From Phycisphaerales bacterium (GTDB taxonomy: Bacteria; Planctomycetota; Phycisphaerae; Phycisphaerales; UBA1924), in the NCBI GenBank assembly GCA_020847535.1, contig JADLBU010000002.1, positions 34,059 to 98,058 on the forward strand: DNA of 64,000 bases, in the 5' to 3' direction. The notes below the pieces were generated by a model. The model was not told where the DNA came from and did not search any database. It saw only the letters and a list, made by a program, of their open reading frames with translations. The translations under genes and the position numbers were made by a program. Below are positions 32,749-41,363 of this stretch, in pieces. The stretch's first letter is position 1; every line of letters begins with the position of its first letter.

Positions 32749-35091
32749 ATGGACCGGCCTTCCACCGCAGTTTCACCCTCCCGTGCTGCCGATGCACAGC
32801 CTTCGGCCGATCCAGCTCAACAGCAGCCGCCCGAGGATCCCCGGTGGCGGTTCCTCACCCTCGCCGCGATCGTCCTCTTCTCGCTCGCTGGCCTCGGCTG
32901 CATCGGTCTCTCCATCCATCGCCTCTCACAGCCCCAGTCCCACGCCAACCACCGCACCGCCGCCGTCCAGTCCATGCAGGATGCCGGACGCGGCCTGGTC
33001 GCCGACATTGCCCGGATCGTCCGGCCCGCGATCGAACGCACCCGCCAGATCGCCGCCGACCCCGCCACACTTAACGCCCTCCGCGCTGCCGATGCCGCCG
33101 GTCAAACCCAGCTCTGCAACCGCGCTGTCGTCAGCGCCACCGAGATCGATGCGATCGCCCTCTTCGATTCCCACGGCAAGATCTCCGCGATCAACACCGT
33201 CTACGCCGATGGCGCCCCCATCGACCCCGCCCGCATCGATCGTGTCATGGATCGCGACTACGGCGGCCGCGAGATCATCCAGAGCTGCGTCCGCAACACC
33301 GTCGCCGTCGGCGTCCTCGAATTCCAGACCGGCTGCGACATCACCCCCGCCTTCTTCGATTCCACCGGCCTCTCGGTCGCATACTCCCTCCCCGTCATCG
33401 ACCCCCAGACCAACGAAAAGGTCGGCGTCGTCAGCAGCCGCCTGCGCTTCGACCGCCTCGAGGCCCTGATCGCCTCACGCCAGATCGCCGGCCGCGAGGG
33501 CTCCGCATACTTCGCCACCGACCAGGGCGGCTACTTCTCCGAAACCATCAACTCCGGCAAGGACATCGCACCCGTCCCCACCGAGGAGCTCTCCGCCCTC
33601 GTCGCCCCTCTTGCCAACGGCTCGGTCCAGGATTCCCTCGTCCAGCGCGGCAACGACTACATCGCCCTCTTCCGCCTCGATGACTTCAAGACCCTCGACG
33701 GCGGGGGCATCGATGTCATGCTGCTCGCCGAGCAGGCCTGGGTCGAGCGCGAAGCCCAGCTCGCACGCACACTCTCCGCCGGCACCCCCGGCCTCCTGGG
33801 CATCCTCCTGCTCGCGATCGCCGGCCTCGTCCGCACCGCCAGGATCGCCCACCTCCGCCAGCGCGCCTTCATGGCCGCCTCACGCCACGCCAGCGCTGCC
33901 AGCCAGGCAAAGAGCGAGTTCCTCGCCAACATGAGCCACGAGATCCGCACACCCCTCACCGCGATCCTCGGCTACGCCGAACTCCTCCAGGACGATCACA
34001 GCATCTCCCAGACACCCGCCCGCCGTAACCAGGCCCTCGAAACCATCCGCGGCGCCGGACAGCACCTCCTCGAGATCATCAACGACATCCTCGACCTCTC
34101 CAAGATCGAAGCCGGCAAGCTCACCGTCGAGGCGATCAACACCAGCCTCCCCGAAGTCCTCCACATGGCCGACTCGCTCGCCCGCCAGCGCGCTGCCAGC
34201 AAGGGCCTCTCCTTCTCCTACGCCTTCACCTCACCCATCCCCGACCGCATCGTCTCCGACCCCACGCGCCTCCGCCAGATCCTCATGAACCTTGTCGGCA
34301 ACGCCGTCAAGTTCACCGAAACCGGCGGCATCACCATCCGCGTCGGCGCTTCCGAATCCTCCGGCAGCTCCACGCTCGCGATCGATGTCGAGGACACCGG
34401 CCTTGGAATGTCCCCCGAGCAGTCCGCCGGGCTCTTCCAGCAGTTCTCGCAGGCCGATCGCACCACCACCCGCCGTTTCGGCGGCTCGGGCCTGGGCCTG
34501 GTCATCTCGCGCCGGCTCGCCCGCCTCATGGGCGGCGATGTCACCCTCATCCGCACCGCACCAGGCGCCGGCTCAGCCTTCCGCGTCACGCTCCCCCTTA
34601 TCCCTGTCCCGGGCGCTTGCCTCTTCTCTTCCATCGAGGCCGTCCGCTCCCAATCCTCATCCGGCTCCGCATCCGCAACGCCCACCCTTCACGGCCGCAT
34701 CATCCTCGCCGAGGATGGACCCGACAACCAGCGCCTCATCTCCTACCACCTCGGCAAGGCCGGCGCAGAGGTCACGATCGCCGCCAACGGCAAGCTCGCC
34801 CTCGAACTCATCCAGCAGCACCAGGCCCAAGGCAAGCCCTTCGACATCCTCCTCACCGACATGCAGATGCCCGAGATGGATGGCTACACGCTCGCCGCCA
34901 CCCTCCGCCGCCGCGGCTCCGCGATCCCCATCATCGCCCTCACAGCCCACGCCATGGGTGAACACCGCACCCGCTGCATCGAATGCGGCTGCGATGACTA
35001 CGCGAGCAAGCCCATCGACAAGGACCAATTGCTCGCCATCTGCGGCAAGTGGCTCCAATCCAAGCCCGCAACCCTCCCGCTCGCAGCTTGA
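32749..35091 (+). CDS. Hybrid sensor histidine kinase with dCache-like sensor and receiver
   Basis: This membrane protein of 780 residues starts at ATG 32749. The longer open frame upstream is antisense to mreB and mreC. A first helix (FLTLAAIVLFSLAGLGCIGLSI) and a second near 340-365 (GTPGLLGILLLAIAGLVRTA) bracket an extracytoplasmic sensor of about 280 residues with dCache features (IALFDSHGKISAINT, AYSLPVIDPQ). The H box is ANMSHEIRTPL (His397), followed by N (LMNLVGNAVKF), D/F (DTGLGMSPEQ) and G2 (FGGSGLGLVISRRL) boxes. A receiver domain ends the protein (ILLTDMQMPEMDG, Asp704; KPIDKDQL). No Hpt or response regulator gene is adjacent. Confidence 0.92.
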   Translation: MDRPSTAVSPSRAADAQPSADPAQQQPPEDPRWRFLTLAAIVLFSLAGLGCIGLSIHRLSQPQSHANHRTAAVQSMQDAGRGLVADIARIVRPAIERTRQIAADPATLNALRAADAAGQTQLCNRAVVSATEIDAIALFDSHGKISAINTVYADGAPIDPARIDRVMDRDYGGREIIQSCVRNTVAVGVLEFQTGCDITPAFFDSTGLSVAYSLPVIDPQTNEKVGVVSSRLRFDRLEALIASRQIAGREGSAYFATDQGGYFSETINSGKDIAPVPTEELSALVAPLANGSVQDSLVQRGNDYIALFRLDDFKTLDGGGIDVMLLAEQAWVEREAQLARTLSAGTPGLLGILLLAIAGLVRTARIAHLRQRAFMAASRHASAASQAKSEFLANMSHEIRTPLTAILGYAELLQDDHSISQTPARRNQALETIRGAGQHLLEIINDILDLSKIEAGKLTVEAINTSLPEVLHMADSLARQRAASKGLSFSYAFTSPIPDRIVSDPTRLRQILMNLVGNAVKFTETGGITIRVGASESSGSSTLAIDVEDTGLGMSPEQSAGLFQQFSQADRTTTRRFGGSGLGLVISRRLARLMGGDVTLIRTAPGAGSAFRVTLPLIPVPGACLFSSIEAVRSQSSSGSASATPTLHGRIILAEDGPDNQRLISYHLGKAGAEVTIAANGKLALELIQQHQAQGKPFDILLTDMQMPEMDGYTLAATLRRRGSAIPIIALTAHAMGEHRTRCIECGCDDYASKPIDKDQLLAICGKWLQSKPATLPLAA

Positions 35092-35272
35092 AGCAAGCGG
35101 CTCTTCGCCCGTGAAGGCGGGCGACAATCTGTCCAACATTCCTGCCGCGGCGGAAAAAATCACCAATTCCGCGCACCCCACCGCCACCGCTCCCCCAAAT
35201 CCCTGGTACATTCCTCCAGCCGCTGTGGGAGCGTGCCGCGCCAGACATGGCGCAGGTGCCCCGGAGCCATAC

Positions 35273-36229
35273 ATGCACCGAGTTCGTTTATCGGCCCTCA
35301 CGCCACGGCTGTCCTTCCTCCTCGCCGCGGCCATCTTCACCTCCCCAACGCTCGCCAACCCCGAACTCCTCATCACCGGCTTCACCTCCGACTCGGTCGC
35401 CCGCTTCGACCTCTCCACCCGCGCCCACCTGGGCAACCTCGACCCCGCCGCCTCCCTCGATGGCCCGCTCGCCACCCGCCTCGGGTCCGATGGCCTCCTC
35501 TACGTCGCAGATGAGGCCACCAACTCCATCAAGCGCTTCAACGCCAAGACGTTCGCCTACATCGACACCTTCGTCGATCCCGGCGATGGCGGCCTCAACG
35601 GACCCACCGGCATCACCTGGGATGCCAACGGGGATCTCATTGTCCCCAGCTTCAACTCCGACAGCATCCTCAAGTACAACGGCCAGACGGGCGACTTCAT
35701 GAAAGTCCTGGTGACCGCCAACGCCGGCGGCCTCAACGGCCCCGACAACGGCACCATCGTCGGCCCCGATGGCGATCTCTACGTCCCCAGCTACTTCTCC
35801 AACCGTGTTCTCAAGTTCGACATCGAGACCGGCGCGCACGATGCCACCTTCTCCGCCGTCGTCCCGCGTCCACGCGTCATCGAGTTCCGCGGGGCTTCCT
35901 TCTACATCACCAGCGAATCGACCGATGCCGTCCGGGAGCACAATGCAACCACCGGCGCCTTCATCAAGAACTTCGTCACCTCCGGCTCCAACGGCCTGGA
36001 TGTCCCCATCGGCATGGTCTTCGGACCCGATGGCATGCTCTATGTCTCTTCGGGCTCCAACGACAAGATCTTCCGCTACAGCTCTCTCACCGGCCTCCCC
36101 ATCGACATCTACCTCCAAGCCGGCGCCGGCGGTATCGATGCACCAACGTTCCTCACCATCATCCCCACCCCCGCGACCGCACTGCTGCCACTGATGACCC
36201 TGCTTGCGTATCGCCGCGCTCGGCGCTGA
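35273..36229 (+). CDS. Secreted NHL-type beta-propeller protein with PEP-CTERM-type anchor
   Basis: This protein of 318 residues starts at ATG 35273 with GGAG upstream. A signal peptide ends about residue 24 (LAAAIFTSPTLA). Repeated blades of NHL or SMP-30 type follow (GSDGLLYVADEATNSIKRFN, WDANGDLIVPSFNSDSILKY, GPDGDLYVPSYFSNRVLKF, GPDGMLYVSSGSNDKIFRY). The C-terminus has PTP followed by a hydrophobic helix and basic end (ATALLPLMTLLAYRRARR), the PEP-CTERM layout, so sorting by an exosortase is expected. No exosortase gene is in the window. Ligand and role are unknown. Extracellular or surface location is the only confident statement. Confidence 0.8.
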   Translation: MHRVRLSALTPRLSFLLAAAIFTSPTLANPELLITGFTSDSVARFDLSTRAHLGNLDPAASLDGPLATRLGSDGLLYVADEATNSIKRFNAKTFAYIDTFVDPGDGGLNGPTGITWDANGDLIVPSFNSDSILKYNGQTGDFMKVLVTANAGGLNGPDNGTIVGPDGDLYVPSYFSNRVLKFDIETGAHDATFSAVVPRPRVIEFRGASFYITSESTDAVREHNATTGAFIKNFVTSGSNGLDVPIGMVFGPDGMLYVSSGSNDKIFRYSSLTGLPIDIYLQAGAGGIDAPTFLTIIPTPATALLPLMTLLAYRRARR

Positions 36230-36235
36230 TGCCTT

Positions 36236-36299
36236 CCACTCTCCCTCCGGGAGAGTCGGCGAGACCTCGCGAGCCGGTGAGGGCGCCTGATCTACAACA
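36236..36299. repeat. CTCTCCC..GGGAGAG / GAGCCGGTGAGGGC element
   Basis: The text contains ctccctccgggagag and gcgagccggtgagggcgcc. Copies lie at 49522-49577 and 56950-57014. All are intergenic and each contains a short CTCCC/GGGAG hairpin. Confidence 0.6.
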
Positions 36300-36375
36300 T
36301 CTCTGGCGCTCACGCGACCCCTGACCACCCCCCTCACTCGCTCACGCCCTCATCCCTTACTCGCTCTCCCCAAAT

Positions 36376-36406
36376 GAAAAAACCCGGCCATCACAGCCGG
36401 GTTTCT
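36376..36406 (-). terminator. Rho-independent terminator (minus strand)
   Basis: AACCCGGC (36381-36388) and GCCGGGTT (36396-36403) form a perfect 8-bp stem with a 7-base loop. On the minus strand it is followed by a run of T. It lies 60 bases after the stop of the coiled-coil protein gene and would end that transcript. Confidence 0.8.
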
Positions 36407-36417
36407 TGGTTCTTACT

Positions 36418-36451
36418 GATGCCCGATGCCCGATGCCTAGTGCCTGATGCC
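36418..36451. repeat. GATGCCCGATGCCTAGTGCC repeat
   Basis: Tandem variants of (g/t)atgcc(c/t)(g/a) lie in the 3' flank of the minus-strand gene. They belong to the heptamer family seen near mreC and at 41281-41330. Confidence 0.55.
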
Positions 36452-36462
36452 GTCTTCCAACA

Positions 36463-37398
36463 TCAGCTCGCCCGGCTCGCCACCCCACCCGACGACGGCT
36501 GCACTTCCACGCCATCGGTCACGCCATCGGGCTTGATCTCGATCACCGGGGGCTTGATGCGGATCTCGGTCTTGCGATCCTTGAACCCGCGGGTATCCAG
36601 CTCGATCTTCGCCCGGTTCTCGTAGTTGGTCATGCTCCGGGTCGAGCCCAGCGACTCGATGCGGGCCTCCTGCTTGGCGCGGATCTCCGCGAACCTGGCA
36701 TTCAGCTGCTCGAGGCTGCCGGCGTTGTAGCGGCTGTGGCGATCGATGCTGTCCTTGCGGCGCTCCATCGTCGAGATCATCCGCTCGTTGCGGGCGATCG
36801 AGTCGATCTCGCACTCAAGCTGCCACAGCTGGCTCTGGAAGCTCACCTGCTCGGTCTCGAGCTGGCCGAGCAGCTCGGTCAGCCGCTGCTCCTGCTCACC
36901 CATCTTCGTCAGGTTCCGCTCCCCATCGTGCAGGCGGATTTCATGCGCTTCCTTGACCTGCTGCATCCGCGTCGCCTTTGCGTACGCATCATCGAGGTTC
37001 ACGGGCTCGTTGTTGAACACCACCCGCACGATCGCCCCGTCCGTCTGGGCGTTCTCGGCACGGGCGAGCAGGCCCTGCATCTGCGACAGGTCGTTGTCCG
37101 CGAGAGCCACCACGCGCTCCGACAGCTCCTGCTCCTGCTTCACTTGGGAGATCTGCTGGCGAAGCTCGGCAAGGTCCGCACGCACCTCGGCGATCTTCTC
37201 CGGGTACTGCGCCGACAGGCTCCGGATCTGCGCACGCAGCGCCACCGGATCACCGATCGCCGAGTCGATCGTGTTGTTGATGGCGCCGCGGGCCTGGCAG
37301 ACCAGCGCGCCCACGCGATCCGGACCGGCGATCACGACCGCCGCACCGCCGACCAGGCCGGTGATGACCGCGGTACGAACAAGGGCTTTCACAAACAT
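36463..37398 (-). CDS. Membrane-anchored coiled-coil protein
   Basis: This protein of 311 residues starts at ATG 37398 with AGGAG about 9 bases upstream. One N-terminal helix or signal (ALVRTAVITGLVGGAAVVIAG) is followed by a predicted long coiled coil (about 55-270: LRAQIRSLSAQYPEKIAEVR, LAELRQQISQVKQEQELSER, LTELLGQLETEQVSFQSQLW). A basic-acidic C-terminus follows (IRIKPPVIEIKPDGVTDGV). I do not recognise a named family. It has its own terminator and faces the sigma factor gene across a 443-base divergent gap, an arrangement that suggests functional or regulatory linkage. Confidence 0.72.
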   Translation of the reverse strand: MFVKALVRTAVITGLVGGAAVVIAGPDRVGALVCQARGAINNTIDSAIGDPVALRAQIRSLSAQYPEKIAEVRADLAELRQQISQVKQEQELSERVVALADNDLSQMQGLLARAENAQTDGAIVRVVFNNEPVNLDDAYAKATRMQQVKEAHEIRLHDGERNLTKMGEQEQRLTELLGQLETEQVSFQSQLWQLECEIDSIARNERMISTMERRKDSIDRHSRYNAGSLEQLNARFAEIRAKQEARIESLGSTRSMTNYENRAKIELDTRGFKDRKTEIRIKPPVIEIKPDGVTDGVEVQPSSGGVASRAS

Positions 37399-37841
37399 GG
37401 CTGAATCTCCTAAAAGCCGGGTCGTCTGACTGCGGCCCGAATGTGCTCGAAACCGTGGTTGGGAAGGCGGTTCGGCCGATTTCATGCCCGGGCGATCTTT
37501 TGGGGGACGTCCGGAAAACCCGCAGCCCAAATGTGGCAAGGCGGCAAATGGGCCAAATGCGGCAAACTTTGATCCTCGGCCCCCACATCCATTCCAGTCG
37601 CCCAGTCACAACGTTTGCCCCGTGTGCCCCTTTGCCCTATTTGCCCCACTTGGGCCTTCACCCGCCGCCTGTCACGACGTTTGCCCAATTTGCGGCTTTG
37701 CCCCATTTGCCCCATTTGCGGCCCCGCCGCATCTAAGATTGAAACCGCACCCCCCCTCCTCCCAACAACGACCCACCGGGCGGTGCATGGAGTCAGTGCG
37801 CCCACAGGAGAACTCCAGGGCCGTGCGAAGGGGATCGCCGG
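37399..37841. other. 443-base divergent gap with TTTGCCCC repeats
   Basis: This gap lies between the coiled-coil gene and the sigma factor gene. Between about 37531 and 37720 it carries many degenerate copies of tttgcccc/caaatgggg in both orientations (aatgggccaaatgcggcaaa, tttgccccatttgccccatt). No gene or clear promoter box is seen. Similar text is at 45780-45825 and 42826-42866. Confidence 0.65.
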
Positions 37842-38606
37842 ATGCTTAGCAGCCTGACGACCAACTTCATCGCCCGCCTCAAAGCCTCCGACCAGGCCGC
37901 CTGGTTTGAGCTCTGGGAAACCTTCGGACCCGTCGTGCGCGCCCAGCTCACCAAGTGGGGTCGCGGAAGAATCGGCAGCGAGACCGTCCGGGATCTCTCC
38001 CAGGAAACGCTCGCCGCCCTCTCCGAATCCATCGACCGCTTCGACCCCTCCCGTGGCGCTCGCTTCTCCACCTGGCTGCTGGCGATCGCCAAGCACGTCC
38101 TCGGCGATGAGATGGATCGCCGCATGGCTCAGAAGCGCGGCGGCCAGAAAAAATTCACCGAACTCGACGAGTCCTGGATGGCCGCCTCAAGCGGAGCCCG
38201 CGTCGATTCGGCCTACGAAGCCGCCGTCTTCCGCGCCAAGGTCGAGGCCGCGATCCGGCTCGTGCAGAAAGAGTCCGAGTTCCTCGACTTCTCCATCTTC
38301 AGCATGCGCGTACTGGAAGGAAAAAGCGGCAAGGATGTCGCCGGCGCACTCGGAACCAGCGAGCCCACCGTCTCACGAAGGCTCGCCAAGGTCCGGGATC
38401 TGCTCCGCGGCAAGCTCGCCGAAGTGATCACCATGTACAGCTTCACCCAGGAGGAACGCGAAGAGGCCGCGCGAAACGGGCTCATGCTCACTCCCAAACA
38501 GGATCCCGGGGCCGCCGACGACGCATTGTTCGATGAGGCGATCGGCGAGATCTACCACCAGCAGATGGACCTCCGCCGCCAGGATCAGGCGGCAAGGCTG
38601 GTGTAA
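37842..38606 (+). CDS. Sigma-70 family (ECF-type) RNA polymerase sigma factor
   Basis: This protein of 254 residues starts at ATG 37842 with AAGGGGA upstream. Region 2 is visible (AWFELWETFGPVVRAQLTKW, VRDLSQETLAALSESIDRFD, FSTWLLAIAKHVLGDEMDRR). Region 4 contains FLDFSIFSMRVLEGKSGKDV and the HTH ALGTSEPTVSRRLAKVRDLL. The C-terminal about 60 residues (MYSFTQEEREEAARNGLM onward) form an extension beyond the normal ECF length. No anti-sigma gene is obvious, but the large membrane kinase begins 69 bases downstream, a pairing known from planctomycetes. Target promoters are unknown. Confidence 0.85.
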   Translation: MLSSLTTNFIARLKASDQAAWFELWETFGPVVRAQLTKWGRGRIGSETVRDLSQETLAALSESIDRFDPSRGARFSTWLLAIAKHVLGDEMDRRMAQKRGGQKKFTELDESWMAASSGARVDSAYEAAVFRAKVEAAIRLVQKESEFLDFSIFSMRVLEGKSGKDVAGALGTSEPTVSRRLAKVRDLLRGKLAEVITMYSFTQEEREEAARNGLMLTPKQDPGAADDALFDEAIGEIYHQQMDLRRQDQAARLV

Positions 38607-38675
38607 GGCTCACGGGACTCTGCGATCGACCGCCGCACGCGGGCAGAGCACCCGGTTTCGATGCGCGAGGGTTCT

Positions 38676-41255
38676 ATGGCGCTCGGCACTCCCATCCTTG
38701 TACTCGTCCTCGGCGTCCTTGGCATCGCCGTCGGCGTATTCCTCATCGTCTTCCTCGTCGTGCCCCTCTTCAAGGGCATCGCCTGGCTCATCAAGCACAT
38801 CTTCCGCTTCATCTTCGGGATGATCCTCGACACCCTGCGCTTCGTCGGGTCGATCGTCACCGCCGTCGTCCTCATCCCCCTCATCCTCGGCAACATCGTC
38901 GTCGGTCGCTGGTCCGGCGCCGTCCACTACGGCCGCTCCCTCCAGTCCGAGATCACCAACGGCGGACTCTCCATCTACAGGATCGCCATCGGCCACCCCG
39001 CACGATTCCTCCTCCTCTCCGCACTCACCGAAGGCATCGAGAAGCGAATCCCCGCGGCGGTCGCCGCCGCCCCCTCAGTCGATCGCCCCTCCGGACGCGC
39101 TGCCCAGTTCGACGGCTACACCATCGTCGGCTCGCTACAGGCCGGCGGCTCCGGCGGAAAGCTCTACGTCGCCAACCCCGACCCCGCCAAGCGAGCTTCC
39201 TTCGACCGCGCCGGTCATCACGATGTCCAGCAGGTCGTCATCAAGACCTTCAGCCTCGAAGATGGCAGCGAACTCCCCCAGATCGTCCGTGAGAGCCGAT
39301 CTCTCGACGCAGCCAAGAAGCTCGGCTTGGTCCTCGACCACGAGCTCACCAACGCACGCTTCTACTACGCGATGCGCTACGTCCCTGGCCAGCCCCTCGG
39401 ACTCGTCACGCCCCAGCTCCACGCCGCCAGCGGCGGCACCGGCCTCGATGATCGCCACATCCGCATCGGACTCTCCTACATCGCCGACCTCCTCCAGACC
39501 CTCGAGAACTATCACCGCGGCGGCCTCTGGCACAAGGATGTCAAGCCCGACAACATCATCGTCGATGGACAGCGCGCCCACCTGGTCGACTTCGGCCTCG
39601 TCACGCCCCTGCGCTCCTCGATGACCCTCACCACCCACGGCACCGAGTACTTCCGGGATCCCGAACTCGTCCGGCTCGCCCTCAAAGGCGTCAAGGTCGC
39701 CGAGGTCGATGGCGCCCGCTTCGATGTCTACGCCGTCGGCGCGGTCCTCTACTCCATCATCGAAAACTCGTTCCCCGCCCACGGCGTCCTCTCGCAGGTC
39801 TCGCGCCGCTGCCCCGAAGCCCTCCGATGGGTCATCCGCCGCGCCATGGCCGACTACGACAAGCGCTACCCCTCCGCCGCCGCGATGCTCCTGGACCTAC
39901 AGGCCGTCCTTTCCGCTGAAGATCCCTCCGCTCTCAAGCCCATCGATCTCCCCAGCATGCAGGGACAGGTTCCCGCTTCCCCGCGACCCTTCGACGATGC
40001 TGCCTATCGCCCTCAATACGTCTCGATGCCCCCCGATCCTGTCGTGCATCCCCACAACCCCTTCGCCCCCCACGCCCCCCACGCCCCCCACGCCGGCCAG
40101 CACGCCTACGCCGGCACACCCGTCCCACCTCCCCTTCCGCAGCAGCCCGCAGCGGCAGCCGCCGCGGCAGCAGCCCAAGCCCAGACCCCGCGCCCGCGCG
40201 GCCGCACACGGATCGCCATCCGCAATTGGTGGACAGGTGAGTTCTCCATCAGCCAGGATCGCGCAGCGCAAGCCGCCGTCCAGGCCGCCGCACAGGATGC
40301 GGTCGATCGTGCCGCCGCGGTCGCCGCTGTCCAGCCCGTCGCCTACACACCCATCAACCCAATTCCAGCCGCTCCCGGCCCGCGCCGATCCGCCGCCGAG
40401 CAGCTCCACTCCGCGCGCTCCCGCGCCGCCGCGGCTCGCCAGCGCGCCACCACGCGCCTCTCCGGCCGCAGACCCGGGCCCGTCAAGCCCTTCTCCACCG
40501 AACCCAACGCAGGCGTCTTTATGGCACTCTTCTTCTTCCTCGGCATCTGCGTGCTCGCCGTCGGCGCGGTGGTCGCCTACAGCGTCCGCAGCCAGAGCCG
40601 CGCTGCCTCGTACTCCAATTCCGATTTCGATGGCGGTTGGGCCGCGATGACCCTCCCCCTCCCGCCCGCATCACCGGCGATCCCCACCGATCCGCACGCC
40701 GTTCCCACCGTCCCTCCCGCGCCTGGCTCCGATGGCGATCACGATGTCGATGTTGAAGATCCCGGTTTCTCCGACATCTCTTACGAGAGCATGCCCATCG
40801 ATGTCGAGAGCGGCAGCCCCATCATCTTCGTCTGGGTCGACATGCCCCGTCCCCTCACCAACGAGCAGGAGAAGGCGATCGCCGACATCACCACCCGCCT
40901 CGGCGCCACCGGCTTCGTCTTCCGTGGCGACAACGCATCCGGCCTCATCCCCTCCGAAGATCGCGACCACACCATCGTGCAGTTCGCCGAGCTGGTCGCC
41001 GTCACCACCGGCCTGAGTTGGGATTCCATCCACAGCCGCCAGGTGATGTCCGACTGGGCCGGCCGACAGGAAGATGTCGACCTCGTCCTCCGCTTCCAGC
41101 CCATCCCCGGCTCCGTCGTCAACGGAAAGCCCCTCCCCAACGCCGCCTCCATCAACTGCACCCTCGTCACCCGCCACACCGAAGACCCCGAGCAGCGCAC
41201 CCACCTCCTCGACCTCTTCACCTCTGCCCAGCAGACCATCCAGCGCGGCCAGTAA
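38676..41255 (+). CDS. Large membrane Ser/Thr protein kinase
   Basis: This protein of 859 residues starts at ATG 38676 (GAGGG upstream; ATG 38661 possible). N-terminal membrane helices (ILVLVLGVLGIAVGVFLIVF, FIFGMILDTLRFVGSIVTAV) precede a kinase domain (about 150-415) with catalytic Lys190 in VVIKTF, HKDVKPDNIIVD (Asp288) and VDFGLVTP (Asp305). TEYFRDPE stands in for APE. An Ala/Pro-rich linker, a basic repeat region and a second membrane helix near 612-634 (GVFMALFFFLGICVLAVGAV) follow. A domain of about 200 residues (ITTRLGATGFVFRGDNASG) ends the protein. All kinase residues are intact. It probably signals to the sigma factor encoded immediately upstream. Confidence 0.85.
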   Translation: MALGTPILVLVLGVLGIAVGVFLIVFLVVPLFKGIAWLIKHIFRFIFGMILDTLRFVGSIVTAVVLIPLILGNIVVGRWSGAVHYGRSLQSEITNGGLSIYRIAIGHPARFLLLSALTEGIEKRIPAAVAAAPSVDRPSGRAAQFDGYTIVGSLQAGGSGGKLYVANPDPAKRASFDRAGHHDVQQVVIKTFSLEDGSELPQIVRESRSLDAAKKLGLVLDHELTNARFYYAMRYVPGQPLGLVTPQLHAASGGTGLDDRHIRIGLSYIADLLQTLENYHRGGLWHKDVKPDNIIVDGQRAHLVDFGLVTPLRSSMTLTTHGTEYFRDPELVRLALKGVKVAEVDGARFDVYAVGAVLYSIIENSFPAHGVLSQVSRRCPEALRWVIRRAMADYDKRYPSAAAMLLDLQAVLSAEDPSALKPIDLPSMQGQVPASPRPFDDAAYRPQYVSMPPDPVVHPHNPFAPHAPHAPHAGQHAYAGTPVPPPLPQQPAAAAAAAAAQAQTPRPRGRTRIAIRNWWTGEFSISQDRAAQAAVQAAAQDAVDRAAAVAAVQPVAYTPINPIPAAPGPRRSAAEQLHSARSRAAAARQRATTRLSGRRPGPVKPFSTEPNAGVFMALFFFLGICVLAVGAVVAYSVRSQSRAASYSNSDFDGGWAAMTLPLPPASPAIPTDPHAVPTVPPAPGSDGDHDVDVEDPGFSDISYESMPIDVESGSPIIFVWVDMPRPLTNEQEKAIADITTRLGATGFVFRGDNASGLIPSEDRDHTIVQFAELVAVTTGLSWDSIHSRQVMSDWAGRQEDVDLVLRFQPIPGSVVNGKPLPNAASINCTLVTRHTEDPEQRTHLLDLFTSAQQTIQRGQ

Positions 41256-41280
41256 CTCCTCACTTTTTTCCCTCTCCACA

Positions 41281-41330
41281 CCCCTACTACCCACTGCCTA
41301 CTCCCTACTCCCTACTGCCTATTGCCCCTA
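41281..41330. repeat. CCCTACTxCC heptamer repeat
   Basis: Tandem variants of actgcct/actccct (cctactacccactgcctact, ccctactccctactgcctat) lie between the kinase and M20 genes. It is of the same style as the repeats at 31308 and 36418. Confidence 0.6.
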
Positions 41331-41363
41331 CGCTCCGCTCTCACCCACCCGCGGAGCCCCAAC

